Source: Pseudomonadota bacterium (GTDB taxonomy: Bacteria; Myxococcota_A; UBA796; CAJQPC01). From it: DNA of 64,000 nucleotides. Of the stretch, positions 9,408 through 18,080 are shown piece after piece (the stretch's first letter is position 1; every line of letters begins with the position of its first letter). Made by a program: the position numbers and the translations under genes. The stretch is taken from contig JAAESX010000213.1 in assembly GCA_024228935.1 (NCBI GenBank), positions 1 to 64,000 on the forward strand, given 5' to 3'. The notes beneath the pieces are model-generated. The model did not search any database and had not been told where the DNA came from. It saw only the letters and a list, made by a program, of their open reading frames with translations.

Positions 9408-10661
9408 GTGCCCACGGCCGACGAGCTGAACGCCACCCTGGCAGCCCATCATCCGGCTGCGTTCGCCTGTCTCTCGACCATGGGTCGAGAGGCCGCGTTC
9501 CCCACGGGGATCCCGGCGCAGGCGGCCGAGGCGCGCGGCGTCGAGCTGCAGGCCACGCTGGGTCAGCTCACGGACGGACAAGGCCGGGCCATCGTCCCCG
9601 ACGCGCTGGACTCGCTGTCGCGCGGCGACGGCAGCACGGCCTACCTGTACTCGCCGGTCACCGGTCTCCCCCGGCTCCGCGCGCTGTGGCACGAGCGGCT
9701 GCGGCGACAGGGGTCGGCCCCGATGTCGCTGCCGCTGGTCACCCTGGGCCTCACCCATGGACTGTCGCTCTGCGCCGACATGTTCACGGACGCCCAGACG
9801 GACGTGGTGGTCCCCACGCCGATGTGGGGCAACTACCGGCTGGTCTTCGGCTTCCGCCGCCAGGCCAGCCTGGTCGGCTGGAACTTCTTCAACGACGCGG
9901 GCGGTCTGGACGTCCAGGCCTTCGCCGACGCCATCGCCAAGGTTCGGACGCGTGGCGTCGTCATCCTGAACTTCCCCGGCAACCCCACGGGGTACTCGCC
10001 CACCGAGGCCGAGGCCAAGGCCCTGGTGGACGTGCTCGCCGCGCACGACGGCCCCCCGCTGACCGTCATCCTCGACGACGCGTACCACGGGTTCGTGTTC
10101 GAGCCCGACATCGTGGTCCGCTCGCTCTTCTGGGAGGTGGCCGAGCGCTGCTCGCCGGACAAGGTCCTGGCGGTGAAGGTCGGCGGCTGCACCAAGGAGC
10201 TCCTGTTCTTCGGCGGCCGGGTGGGCTTCCTGACGTTCGCCGGGCCCGCCGCTGCGACCGCCGCGCTGGTGAACAAGGCCCAGACCATCACGCGCGCGAC
10301 GGTGAACTGCCCGCCCGCTGCGACCCAGGTGATGGCCATCGAGGCGCTCGCCGACCCGGCGGTCGACCAACAGATCGCGGCCATCCGCATGCAGCTCGAC
10401 GAGCGCTACCGGATCCTGAAGACCGAGCTCGCGGGCCTCGACGGAGACCGGCTCCGTCCCCTGCCCTTCAACGCCGGGTTCTTCGCACTGATCCAGGTTC
10501 ACGAGAGCCTGGACGTCCACGCCGTTCGCCGGCGACTCCTGTCCGAGCAGTCGGCCGGCGTCATCGCGCTGCCCTCGGTCAATGCACTGCGCGTCGCCTT
10601 CTGCAGCATCGGCAAGGACGACATTCCTGAGCTCGTCGCGCGCATCTCTCGCGTGGTCTGA
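9408..10661 (+). CDS. PLP-dependent aminotransferase, class I/II fold
   Basis: 417 residues from the GTG at 9408, chosen because GGAGG stands 4 nt upstream. In-frame starts further upstream would overlap the divergent MoxR gene. Fold-type I features are visible: the P-x-x-x-G-N-Y region for substrate binding, NFPGNPTGY, ILDDAYHGFVF (the Asp/Tyr pair that contacts PLP), and VKVGGCTKELLFFGGRVGF with the Schiff-base lysine. It resembles aspartate/aromatic aminotransferases, but the substrate cannot be read from sequence. It lies 27 bp upstream of nadA on the same strand, which hints at an aspartate-linked role, though this is weak evidence. Confidence 0.85.
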   Translation: MPTADELNATLAAHHPAAFACLSTMGREAAFPTGIPAQAAEARGVELQATLGQLTDGQGRAIVPDALDSLSRGDGSTAYLYSPVTGLPRLRALWHERLRRQGSAPMSLPLVTLGLTHGLSLCADMFTDAQTDVVVPTPMWGNYRLVFGFRRQASLVGWNFFNDAGGLDVQAFADAIAKVRTRGVVILNFPGNPTGYSPTEAEAKALVDVLAAHDGPPLTVILDDAYHGFVFEPDIVVRSLFWEVAERCSPDKVLAVKVGGCTKELLFFGGRVGFLTFAGPAAATAALVNKAQTITRATVNCPPAATQVMAIEALADPAVDQQIAAIRMQLDERYRILKTELAGLDGDRLRPLPFNAGFFALIQVHESLDVHAVRRRLLSEQSAGVIALPSVNALRVAFCSIGKDDIPELVARISRVV

Positions 10662-10688
10662 GTCCTATTCAAGCCCCCGGGAGACACC

Positions 10689-11651
10689 ATGGGAGCCCTC
10701 GACGCCAAGGTCGCCGCAATCGACCCCACCCTGGACCTGCTCGACGAGATCGAGCGCCTGCGCAAGGGACGGAACGCCGTCATCCTGGCGCACTACTACC
10801 AGGAAGGCGAGATCCAGGACCTCGCCGACCACATCGGCGACAGCCTGCAGCTGGCGCAGGCCGCTCGGGACACCGACGCCGACGTCATCCTGTTCTGCGG
10901 TGTGCACTTCATGGCTGAGACGGCCAAGATCGTGAACCCGGACAAGGTCGTCATCCTCCCCGACCTGGACGCCGGCTGCTCGCTGGCCGACAGCTGCCCG
11001 GCCGAGAAGCTGGCCGCGTGGAAGACGCTGCACCCGGACCACGTCGTCGTCAGCTACATCAACTGCTCGGCGGGGACCAAGGCACACAGCGACTGGATCT
11101 GCACCAGCAGCAACGCCCGGCGCGTCATCGACGCCATCCCGCCGGAGACCCCCATCCTCTTCGCCCCCGACCGGAACCTGGGCGCCTGGCTGTCCAAGGA
11201 GACGGGCCGGGACATGAAGCTCTGGCAGGGCAGCTGCATCGTCCACGAGACGTTCAGCGAGCGGAAGCTCATCGAGCTGAAGAGCAAGCACCCCTTCGCC
11301 AAGGTCGCCGCCCACCCCGAGTGCGAGCCGGAGATCCTCCAGTACGCGGACCACATCGGCTCGACGTCGAGCATCCTCCGCTACACGAAGGAGTCCGGGC
11401 ACAAGCAGTTCATCGTGGCCACCGAGAGCGGGATCATCCACCAGATGGAGAAGGCCAACCCGGACGCCGAGTACATCCCGCTGCCGCCGAAGGGCGACAA
11501 CTGCATGTGCAACGAGTGCCCGTTCATGCGGCTGAACACGCTCGAGAAGATCTACCTGGCCCTGCGGGACCTGGAGCCTCGGATCGAGATGGACGGGGAC
11601 CTGCGTCAGAAGGCGCTGGTGCCGATGGAGCGCATGCTCGCGCTCGGCTGA
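10689..11651 (+). CDS. nadA: quinolinate synthase A
   Basis: 320 residues, a usual length. NadA condenses iminoaspartate with dihydroxyacetone phosphate to quinolinate in de novo NAD synthesis, using a [4Fe-4S] cluster. Visible features: LAHYYQEGEIQDLADHIGDS near the N-terminus, three cluster-cysteine regions (AGCSLADSCP, YINCSAG, and CMCNECPFM near the C-terminus), and the substrate-binding GSTSSILRY. A GGGAG Shine-Dalgarno precedes the ATG. nadB and nadC are not in the window. The gene ends only 2 bp from the convergent outer-membrane-like gene, so there is no room for a terminator between them. Confidence 0.96.
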   Translation: MGALDAKVAAIDPTLDLLDEIERLRKGRNAVILAHYYQEGEIQDLADHIGDSLQLAQAARDTDADVILFCGVHFMAETAKIVNPDKVVILPDLDAGCSLADSCPAEKLAAWKTLHPDHVVVSYINCSAGTKAHSDWICTSSNARRVIDAIPPETPILFAPDRNLGAWLSKETGRDMKLWQGSCIVHETFSERKLIELKSKHPFAKVAAHPECEPEILQYADHIGSTSSILRYTKESGHKQFIVATESGIIHQMEKANPDAEYIPLPPKGDNCMCNECPFMRLNTLEKIYLALRDLEPRIEMDGDLRQKALVPMERMLALG

Positions 11652-11653
11652 GG

Positions 11654-12292
11654 TCAGAACCCGAGCGTCAGTCCGAAGCCGTCGTTCACGACCGTGGTGC
11701 CGCCGGCGGCCAGGATCCGGCGCGTCCAGGCGACGCCGAAGTGGAAGTTGCCGGTGTTGAGCATGAAGCCCGCGCGGTACTCGAACTCGTGGCCGAAGCC
11801 GCGGTGGAGCGTCCGGTCCCAGTCGACGCGACGGGCCGGGTTCAGGACCCAGGTCGTCGTGACGCCGCCCAACAGGTAGGCGTTCGGCGGTCCGAGCGTG
11901 AAGACCACGGGGAAGTCGACGCCGGGGGTCGCCTCGGTCACGCTGAACTTGTTGTAGAAGACGTCCGCGCCGGTCAGCAGCGAGTACTTCGGCTGGATCG
12001 GGCCGACGAAGGTGCCACCGCGCACGTCGTACCCGCCGGGCAGGATGACGACGCCGCGCAGGCGGGTCTTGCCGCCGAGGATGGTCTCCAGGTCGTTCAG
12101 GGCCAGTCCGACCTCGGCCCCCAGGTTGGCCGCGATGCGCGAGCCTCCGGCGCTCGTCCGGTACAGGCTCGCCGACAGGACGGGGTCCCAGTACGGCGCG
12201 TACTCGATGCGCCCGAGCAGCGGCTGGGTCTCGACCGACCAGGGATTGGCGGCCTCGCTGGGCGCCATCAGCGCCATCAACAGTCCGATCAC
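11654..12292 (-). CDS. predicted secreted outer-membrane beta-barrel-like protein, function unknown
   Basis: 212 residues from the GTG at 12292, which overlaps the prs stop codon as GTGA and has AGGAG 8 nt upstream. The N-terminus VIGLLMALMAPSEA looks like a short signal peptide with cleavage before ANPW. The rest alternates short hydrophobic and polar stretches with many Gly/Thr/Tyr, and the last residue is phenylalanine (GFGLTLGF), as is typical of outer-membrane barrels assembled by BAM. I do not recognise the family. It is translationally coupled to PRPP synthetase, which offers no functional clue. Confidence 0.6.
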   Translation of the reverse strand: MIGLLMALMAPSEAANPWSVETQPLLGRIEYAPYWDPVLSASLYRTSAGGSRIAANLGAEVGLALNDLETILGGKTRLRGVVILPGGYDVRGGTFVGPIQPKYSLLTGADVFYNKFSVTEATPGVDFPVVFTLGPPNAYLLGGVTTTWVLNPARRVDWDRTLHRGFGHEFEYRAGFMLNTGNFHFGVAWTRRILAAGGTTVVNDGFGLTLGF

Positions 12293-13302
12293 GCGTCGCT
12301 CTCCTGTGCCCGGCTGACGCTTCCTCGCCCGTTGACGTTGCGGATGACCTTCGCGAGCAAGTGCTCCACCTCGTACGGGACGTACCACGACGGCCACTGG
12401 GGGTGCCGGACGCTGGTGCTGCCGATGAAGCTGAACGTCCAGCCCTCGGCGGCCGCTCGGTCGGCCAGCGCGCCGAGTCGCGTCCAGGCGGGGCCGGACA
12501 GGAGCGGATGCGCGCAGGCCACCGTGACCGCCTTCGCGCCGTGCTCCTTGAGCTCGTCGACGGCGGCGACCACGCTGCCCGCGGTGTCGACCATGTCGTC
12601 GATGAGGATGACGTCCTGGTCCCGCACCGAGCCGATCAGGGTCGCATTCAGGACCTTGTTCGGCGTGCTGTAGTCACGCTCCTTGGACAGGGCCGCGATG
12701 CCGACGCCGAGGCACTCGGCGAAGTACCGGGCGCGCTCCAGCCCGCCGACGTCCGGGCTGGCGACGACCTGGACCGGGATGCCCTGGGCGCGCACGAAGC
12801 GCGCAAGGCTCTTGGACAGCCCGACGTTCTCGAGCATGCAACGCGCCGGCGCGAACATCCCGCTGATCGCTTCGTTGTGGATCTCGAGCGTGATGACGCG
12901 ACACGCCCCGGCCGTCTCGAGCATGCGCGCGACGAGCCCAGCACTGATGGGCTCGCGCGACCTCCCCTTGCGTTTGTCCTGCCGACTGCCCGGGTAGTAG
13001 GGGACGACGGCGGTCACGAAGTCGGCGTCGGCGAGCTTGGCCGCCTCGACCGCGTGGAGCAGCATCATCAAGCGGTCGTAGACGCTGCGCTCGGTGCCTG
13101 GGACGATGGGGCACTGCACGACGTAGACGTCGCAGCCTCGAACGTTCTCCCGGATCTCGACCTTGCCCTCGCCACACGCGAACCACGTCTGCTTCTTCGA
13201 GACGCTCGGCGCCGAAAGCTCGTCGGCGATGGCCGCGGCCATCTCCTCGGCCCCTTCACAGGCCAGGATGCGCAGCGGCGCGCGACACTCGATGGCACTC
13301 AT
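12289..13302 (-). CDS. prs: ribose-phosphate pyrophosphokinase (PRPP synthetase)
   Basis: 337 residues, slightly longer than the common 310-320. It makes PRPP from ribose 5-phosphate and ATP for nucleotide, His and NAD synthesis. Visible: the flexible loop region YYPGSRQDKRKGRSREPIS, the catalytic H in LEIHNEAISGMF, and the PRPP-binding signature VILIDDMVDTAG near residue 232. The C-terminal part from about residue 285 is divergent from the classic enzyme and ends in a basic tail. A GGAGGAG site precedes the ATG. It is divergent from the kinase gene with only 29 bp between starts. Confidence 0.93.
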   Translation of the reverse strand: MSAIECRAPLRILACEGAEEMAAAIADELSAPSVSKKQTWFACGEGKVEIRENVRGCDVYVVQCPIVPGTERSVYDRLMMLLHAVEAAKLADADFVTAVVPYYPGSRQDKRKGRSREPISAGLVARMLETAGACRVITLEIHNEAISGMFAPARCMLENVGLSKSLARFVRAQGIPVQVVASPDVGGLERARYFAECLGVGIAALSKERDYSTPNKVLNATLIGSVRDQDVILIDDMVDTAGSVVAAVDELKEHGAKAVTVACAHPLLSGPAWTRLGALADRAAAEGWTFSFIGSTSVRHPQWPSWYVPYEVEHLLAKVIRNVNGRGSVSRAQESDA

Positions 13303-13331
13303 GCAGCTCCTCCTGCGATAAGCCTACCGCC

Positions 13332-14843
13332 GTGCACGAGCCGACCACCCGCCCGACCATCGGTCCGTACCAGGCCGTCCGAGCACTCGGCGCGGGCGCC
13401 GCGGGACAGGTCTGGTTGGCGAAGAGCCCCACGGGCCCCGTCGCTCTCAAGACCGCGCACACCCCTGATGGCCGCGCGTTGCTGCGTCGAGAGGCCGGAA
13501 TCCTGTCGAGGCTGGACCATCGCTATGTCGTCCAGCTGGTCGACAGCGACCTCGACGGTCAGTGGCTGGCGCTCGAGTACGTCGACGGCCCGACGCTGGA
13601 CACGTGGGGTCGAAACCAGCCCATCGGGCGCACGATCGAGCTCGCCGCCAGGCTGTGCGAGGCGGTCGCGCACGTCCACGACACAGGCATCCTGCATGGT
13701 GATCTGAAGCCGGGCAACGTGATGGTGGATGAGTACGGCTGCCCCCGGATCATCGATCTCGGAACGGCGCGGCTGGTCGCGGACGTCCGCGCCCCGAAGG
13801 GCTTCCACGGGACGCTCGGCTACGCCGCGCCCGAGCTGCTGATCGGTGAGGTCCCGGGACCCGCCGCGGACATCTACAGCCTGGGCGCGCTGCTGTACCG
13901 GCTGCTCACCTCGAACCCGCCCTTCCGCTCGGCCGACCCGGCCGACCCGGCCGCGCTCGCGTACCTGCCGTTGTCCAGCTACCCAGAGCCGCCCAGCGCC
14001 TACGTGCCCAGGCTCCCCTCCGCCCTCGAGGACCTGGTGCTGAGCATGATGGCGAGGGACCCGGCCCGGCGCCCGGTGCCCGCCAGCGGCCTCCCGCCCC
14101 TGCTCCGTGCGGCGCTCAGGACGTCGCCGAAGCCACCCATCGTGGGCATGTCCCGCGAGCGCGCCGGCCTGCGAAAGGCGGTGGCCGCGACGATGGACGG
14201 CAAGCCGGGGGTCGTCGTGCTCCACGGCGTCGAGGGCTCCGGACGACGGACACTCATCCGCGAGGCGCTCACCACCGGTCGCCGGGAAGGCGCCAACATC
14301 GTCGAGGGGGTCCGGGACCCCCGCGCGCTGCTCGAGCACCTGCGTCACGCCGGCGCCCCGACCCTCATCGCGACCGAGGCCAACGGACGCGACACCACGT
14401 TCGTTGCAGGCCGCATCTTCGGCGAGCGGCTGCCGGCGTTGTTGCTCGTCCGCGCCGCTCGTCCGCTGATGACGCTCACCAACCTGGGCGCCCGACACCT
14501 GTCCCCGGCGGGACTGACATCGACCCAGGTCGCCATGCTCCTCGAGGCCTATGGGCTCGATGCGACCCGGGCCGCCGACATCCACCAGCGCACCCGTGGG
14601 CTCCCGGGCGCGGTGGTGGGCTACGCCCAGCCGCCCGCCGAGGGCATCGAGGGCGTGACCGACGAGCAGCGCGAGCTCCTGCGCGCGACGGCGTCCCAGG
14701 CGGTCCCCATCGCCGACCTCGCCCGCATGCTCGGCGTCGGCGAACACACCATCTGCGACTGGTCCGAGGCGCTCCTCGATCGGGGCCTGCTGCAGGAGGT
14801 CGAGGACGGCACGGCGCTGCAGGCCGTGCGCGGAGACGCGTGA
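13332..14843 (+). CDS. serine/threonine protein kinase with C-terminal ATPase-like and HTH region
   Basis: 503 residues from a GTG. Residues 10-260 form a Hanks-type kinase: Gly-rich loop GAGAAGQV, lysine in VALKTA, catalytic loop HGDLKPGN (HGD instead of HRD), DLG instead of DFG, and YAAPE. From about 270 a NACHT/AAA-like segment begins with GVEGSGRRT, a Walker A in which lysine is replaced by arginine. A C-terminal winged-helix-like segment (IADLARMLGVGEHTICDW) follows near residue 450. The layout recalls PknK/STAND-type signalling proteins. The gene starts a four-gene operon with overlapping ends (START-like, methyltransferase, MazG-like). HGD marks a non-RD kinase, often less dependent on activation-loop phosphorylation. 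Confidence 0.88.
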   Translation: MHEPTTRPTIGPYQAVRALGAGAAGQVWLAKSPTGPVALKTAHTPDGRALLRREAGILSRLDHRYVVQLVDSDLDGQWLALEYVDGPTLDTWGRNQPIGRTIELAARLCEAVAHVHDTGILHGDLKPGNVMVDEYGCPRIIDLGTARLVADVRAPKGFHGTLGYAAPELLIGEVPGPAADIYSLGALLYRLLTSNPPFRSADPADPAALAYLPLSSYPEPPSAYVPRLPSALEDLVLSMMARDPARRPVPASGLPPLLRAALRTSPKPPIVGMSRERAGLRKAVAATMDGKPGVVVLHGVEGSGRRTLIREALTTGRREGANIVEGVRDPRALLEHLRHAGAPTLIATEANGRDTTFVAGRIFGERLPALLLVRAARPLMTLTNLGARHLSPAGLTSTQVAMLLEAYGLDATRAADIHQRTRGLPGAVVGYAQPPAEGIEGVTDEQRELLRATASQAVPIADLARMLGVGEHTICDWSEALLDRGLLQEVEDGTALQAVRGDA

Positions 14844-14866
14844 TAGCCCAGGTCCGCGAGGTCCTC

Positions 14867-15394
14867 ATGCGCATCCACAGCGAGTCTGTCATCCACCACC
14901 CCCGCGAGGCGGTGTTCGAGGCCTACCGAGATCGGCTGAGCGAGGTCGCCGTCTACATCCCGGACATCCGCCAGATCGACGTGCTCGACCGCCGCGAGGA
15001 AGGCACCCTGGTCAGCCTGCACAACGAGTGGGTCGCCGACCGCGAGATCCCGAAGATGGCCCGGGGGTTCATCCGGCCGGAGATGCTGCGCTGGGACGAC
15101 TGGGCCCGCTGGGACGGGTCCACCCAGATATGCACATGGAAGCTCGGTATCCGCGCGTTCCCCGAGGGCGTGAAGTGCATGGGTTCCAACACCTTCGTCG
15201 ACCTGGGCGGTGGTCGCACCAAGGTCGTCCTTGGCGGCGACCTGACCGTCGATGTGAAGAAGATCCCGGGCGTGCCTCGGCTGCTGGCGGGCCGCGTCGG
15301 CCCCCAGGTCGAGCGCTTCATCGTCAGCCTCATCACGCCGAACCTCGAGCGGGTGAACTCCAGCCTCGGGCGCTTCCTCGACGACAACGGATGA
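14867..15394 (+). CDS. SRPBCC/START-like ligand-binding protein
   Basis: 175 residues from the ATG at 14867; a GTG at 14840 that overlaps the kinase stop codon is an alternative. The sequence follows the START/Bet v1 helix-grip layout: HHPREAVFEAYRDRL, then beta strands (LVSLHNEWVAD, ICTWKLGIRAF, NTFVDLGGGRTKVVLGGDLTV) and a long C-terminal helix. Proteins of this fold bind hydrophobic ligands or act as cyclases and coenzyme Q carriers. No catalytic motif is visible. It is sandwiched between the kinase and the DNA methyltransferase in an overlapping operon. Confidence 0.7.
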   Translation: MRIHSESVIHHPREAVFEAYRDRLSEVAVYIPDIRQIDVLDRREEGTLVSLHNEWVADREIPKMARGFIRPEMLRWDDWARWDGSTQICTWKLGIRAFPEGVKCMGSNTFVDLGGGRTKVVLGGDLTVDVKKIPGVPRLLAGRVGPQVERFIVSLITPNLERVNSSLGRFLDDNG

Positions 15395-16533
15395 GCGAGC
15401 GCACCTCCGGATGGCTGCCCGTCGAGCACGTCGACGTCCAGGGTGACCCGACCGAGACCGACCGGCTGGTGGCGGCCCTGACCCAGACGGGTCGCGACTT
15501 CCGCTGGACCCACGGCTTCCACACGTACCCGGCCGGCCTGCACCCCGACTCCGCCGGCATCCTGCTCGACGGGTACTCGGGCGCGGTCTACGACCCGTTC
15601 ACCGGCGGCGGGACGACCCTCGTCGAGGCGATGGTCCAGGGACGCACGACGTACGGGACCGACCTGTCACCCATCGCCGTGCTCGTGAGCACGGCCCGCA
15701 CCCAGCTGTGTGATCTGGAGAAGGTCCAGCGCTTTCGCGGTCAGGGACGCCGCATCGCCGAGGGCGCCAAGCGGTACGACCAGCTCCCTCGCAACCCGGC
15801 CGTCGTCGCCCAGAAGAGCTGGTACGACAAGCACGTGGCGATGGAGCTCGAGGGCCTGCGCCTGGGAATCTCGCGCGCTCCTGAAGAGGTCCAGGGCCTG
15901 CTCACGGCGGCGTTCTCGTCCCTCCTCGTGAAGTGCAGCCATCGGCGGAGCGACACCTCGGCCGTGCGGGATGCACGCCACCGTGCTCCCGAGACGACGG
16001 CCATCCTCTTCCACAAGAAGGTGCGCGAGCTGGGCCGACGACTCGAGGCGTTCCGTCAGGCGGTCCCCGCGGAGACCCCGCAGGCCGACGTGTCGCTGCA
16101 GGACGCTCGCCGGGTGACCCTGCCCGAGCCGGTCACGCAGATCGTGACCTCGCCGCCCTACCCCGCCGTCTACGACTACCTGCCGCTGCAGCGCCTGCGC
16201 CTGGCCTGGCTCGACCTGCCCGAGCCGGACGACATGAGCGAGATCGCGCCGCGAAGGGCGTTCCGGTCGGACCCCAAGTGGGCGCTGGATCGGTGGCGGA
16301 AGGACCTGGACGCCTGGCTGTCCCGCGTGCCGAGCCAGCTCGACGACGGCGGCTCGCTCACGGTCGTCATCGGCGACGGGTTCAGTCAGGGCCGGGCCAT
16401 CGACACCCTGCTTCCAATCGAAGAGGCCGCCCAGCGCGCGGGACTGCGCCCGGTCGCCCGAGCCTCGGGACATCGCGAGGACCTGGGTCCGAAGATCACG
16501 CGACGCGAGCACGTCATCCTGTTCCGCAAGTGA
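15391..16533 (+). CDS. DNA methyltransferase of the N4/N6 amino-methylase class, without a restriction partner
   Basis: 380 residues from the ATG at 15391 (ATGA overlap with the preceding stop). Motif I is DPFTGGGTT near residue 65 (S-adenosylmethionine binding) and motif IV is TSPPYP near residue 250 (catalysis on an exocyclic amino group). The long spacing with motif I first is consistent with a beta- or alpha-like permutation, but I cannot assign a class. The typical run after motif IV (YDYLPLQRLRLAWL) is present. No endonuclease or specificity gene is next to it, so it is probably an orphan methylase; an RNA-amino methylase is the main alternative. Confidence 0.8.
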   Translation: MSERTSGWLPVEHVDVQGDPTETDRLVAALTQTGRDFRWTHGFHTYPAGLHPDSAGILLDGYSGAVYDPFTGGGTTLVEAMVQGRTTYGTDLSPIAVLVSTARTQLCDLEKVQRFRGQGRRIAEGAKRYDQLPRNPAVVAQKSWYDKHVAMELEGLRLGISRAPEEVQGLLTAAFSSLLVKCSHRRSDTSAVRDARHRAPETTAILFHKKVRELGRRLEAFRQAVPAETPQADVSLQDARRVTLPEPVTQIVTSPPYPAVYDYLPLQRLRLAWLDLPEPDDMSEIAPRRAFRSDPKWALDRWRKDLDAWLSRVPSQLDDGGSLTVVIGDGFSQGRAIDTLLPIEEAAQRAGLRPVARASGHREDLGPKITRREHVILFRK

Positions 16534-16541
16534 GCAAGAAG

Positions 16542-16901
16542 ATGAACGAGACCAACGACTTGAAGAGCCTCTCTCAGCTCGAGGACGAGGTCCGGGCCTT
16601 TTCGGACGAGCGCGACTGGGGCCAGTTCCACAGCCCGCGCAACCTGGCGATGGCCGTCAGCGTCGAGGCCAGCGAGCTGCTCGAGCTATACCTCTGGAGC
16701 GCCGACGGCGAGGCCCGGACACCCGAGCGCACGGCGCGGGCCGCCGAGGAGATGGCCGACGTCCTGATCTGCCTGCTGAACCTGAGCTCGCGCACGGGCA
16801 TCGACCTGCAGGCCGCCGTCGAGGCGAAGCTCGCGAAGAACGAAGAGAAGTACCCGGCGGACCAGGTTCGGGGACAGGCGAAGAAGTACGACGAGTACTA
16901 G
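16542..16901 (+). CDS. MazG-like nucleotide pyrophosphohydrolase (dCTP pyrophosphatase-like)
   Basis: 119 residues from the ATG at 16542; a GTG at 16530 that overlaps the methyltransferase stop would add four residues. The sequence matches small all-alpha NTP pyrophosphatases of the DCTPP1/RS21-C6 type: RDWGQFHSPRNLAMAVSVEASELLELYLW, with the metal-binding E-x-x-E and the later EEMADVLICLLNL (E-x-x-D). These enzymes hydrolyse non-canonical or excess dNTPs, such as modified dCTP, to monophosphates. Last gene of the kinase-START-methyltransferase operon; pairing a DNA methylase with a dNTP-pool cleaner is suggestive. Confidence 0.85.
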   Translation: MNETNDLKSLSQLEDEVRAFSDERDWGQFHSPRNLAMAVSVEASELLELYLWSADGEARTPERTARAAEEMADVLICLLNLSSRTGIDLQAAVEAKLAKNEEKYPADQVRGQAKKYDEY

Positions 16902-17119
16902 GAGCTCGTGGCGCGAAGCGCACCTTGCTCTCGCGGAGCGCCAGCGCAGCGCGCGCGGCGAAGAGGGCTCCCGCCCGCTCGTGACGCCGAGTCACGCAGT
17001 GCGAGGGGTTCAGGAGCCAGGGTGGGATGAGCCGCGCGGAGGCTGCAGAGCGAGGCACGAGTGACCCGATGCGCAACCGATACCGAGGCGACGCAGGAGC
17101 CGAGGCAGGGAACGGGGTC
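16902..17119. other. 218-bp intergenic region between convergent operons
   Basis: No open frame with coding character was seen. The sequence is GC-rich and contains a GTGGCGC-GAA-GCGCAC hairpin-like stretch right after the MazG-like stop that could end transcription, though it lacks a T-run. Further along, short G/C/A repeats (cgaggcacgagtg, cgaggcgacgcagg) share the wording CTCCTGCGTCGCCTCGG (reverse strand) with the intergenic repeat near 22.5 kb. This may mark a dispersed intergenic element. Confidence 0.4.
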
Positions 17120-18022
17120 CTACTCGGCCGGCGCACAGGTGCTGACGCCGGCGCCCACGACGTCGAAGCCGATGTCGGTCTTCGCCTTGGTCATGTTGCC
17201 GTCGGCCGCGACCCGGTACACGTCGGTGCTCTGGCCCATGCCGTACTCGCGCACGAACAGAAAGAACTCGCCTCCCCAGGTCGCGAACGCGAACGTGTCG
17301 ATGCCGTAGGGGTCGGGGAAGCCAGGCAGCTTCAGGCGCTCCACCTCGCTGCCGTCGCTCTTGTCGATGCGCGCCAGGGCGGCCGGACTCTCAAGCGGGA
17401 GCATGGCCCACAGCTCGCCCTCGGCGTTCCCGGTCAGCTCGGACTGGCTGGGCATGTTGCCCATGACCTTGAGCTCCCAGGTCGCGGTGTCGAGACGCAT
17501 CAGCCGGTCGGCGTCGGCGACGTACAGGTCGTCGCGCCAGGTCTCGGCGTCCTGGGTGGCGTACCCCATCCCGAAGCTGTCCAGGCCCTTGTGCAGGCTG
17601 AACGTCGTCTCCTCGCAGTCGAACGTCTCGAGGTCGACCGCGTACACGGTGTCGTCGCTGTAGCGGACGTAGGCCAGGCCATCGCGCGCCACGGCCATCG
17701 AGGCGGGCGTGCCGTACGTCGAGCACGCCAGCGTGCCCACCGCGCTGAACGACAGCGACGGCGGGTCGAACAGGAAGACCGTGTCGCGGTCACGGTCGAT
17801 GACGTAGACGAGGTCGCTGGTGTGGTCGCAGTCGTCCTCGGGCTCGGGATCCTCTTCGGGCTCGGGCTCCTCGTCGACGGGCTCCTCTTCCGGCTCGGGC
17901 TCCTCGTCCTCGGGCACCGCGGTGTCGAGCCACGTGCCGGTGTCCTCGGGCTCGACCGCGTCGGCCTCGAGCGGGGTCACGTAGAAGTCGGAAGAGCAGG
18001 CGGAGAGGATGAGGAGAAGCAT
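17120..18022 (-). CDS. acidic lipoprotein with predicted beta-propeller-like repeats
   Basis: About 300 residues if it starts at the ATG at 18022, giving the very short leader MLLLILSAC-S-S; ATGs at 18049-18052 would add ten uncharged residues. After the lipid-anchored Cys comes a strongly acidic Glu/Pro linker (about residues 20-65). The rest (VYVIDRDRDTVFLFDPPSL, AYVRYSDDTVYAVDLETF and similar) repeats a pattern like NHL/YVTN-type propeller blades. Function unknown; it is likely an outer-membrane-anchored or surface lipoprotein. It lies 28-58 bp downstream of the LysR gene on the same strand. Confidence 0.7.
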   Translation of the reverse strand: MLLLILSACSSDFYVTPLEADAVEPEDTGTWLDTAVPEDEEPEPEEEPVDEEPEPEEDPEPEDDCDHTSDLVYVIDRDRDTVFLFDPPSLSFSAVGTLACSTYGTPASMAVARDGLAYVRYSDDTVYAVDLETFDCEETTFSLHKGLDSFGMGYATQDAETWRDDLYVADADRLMRLDTATWELKVMGNMPSQSELTGNAEGELWAMLPLESPAALARIDKSDGSEVERLKLPGFPDPYGIDTFAFATWGGEFFLFVREYGMGQSTDVYRVAADGNMTKAKTDIGFDVVGAGVSTCAPAE

Positions 18023-18080
18023 GGAGGCACCGTACGGGGCCTCGACCATCACGAAAAGTGCAACATCTTGACGCCCGCCA

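Noticed and set aside
15028..15390. Extended N-terminus of the methyltransferase frame
   Set aside because: It overlaps the START-like gene in another frame and is His/Arg-rich; the ATG overlapping the preceding stop gives a family-like start.
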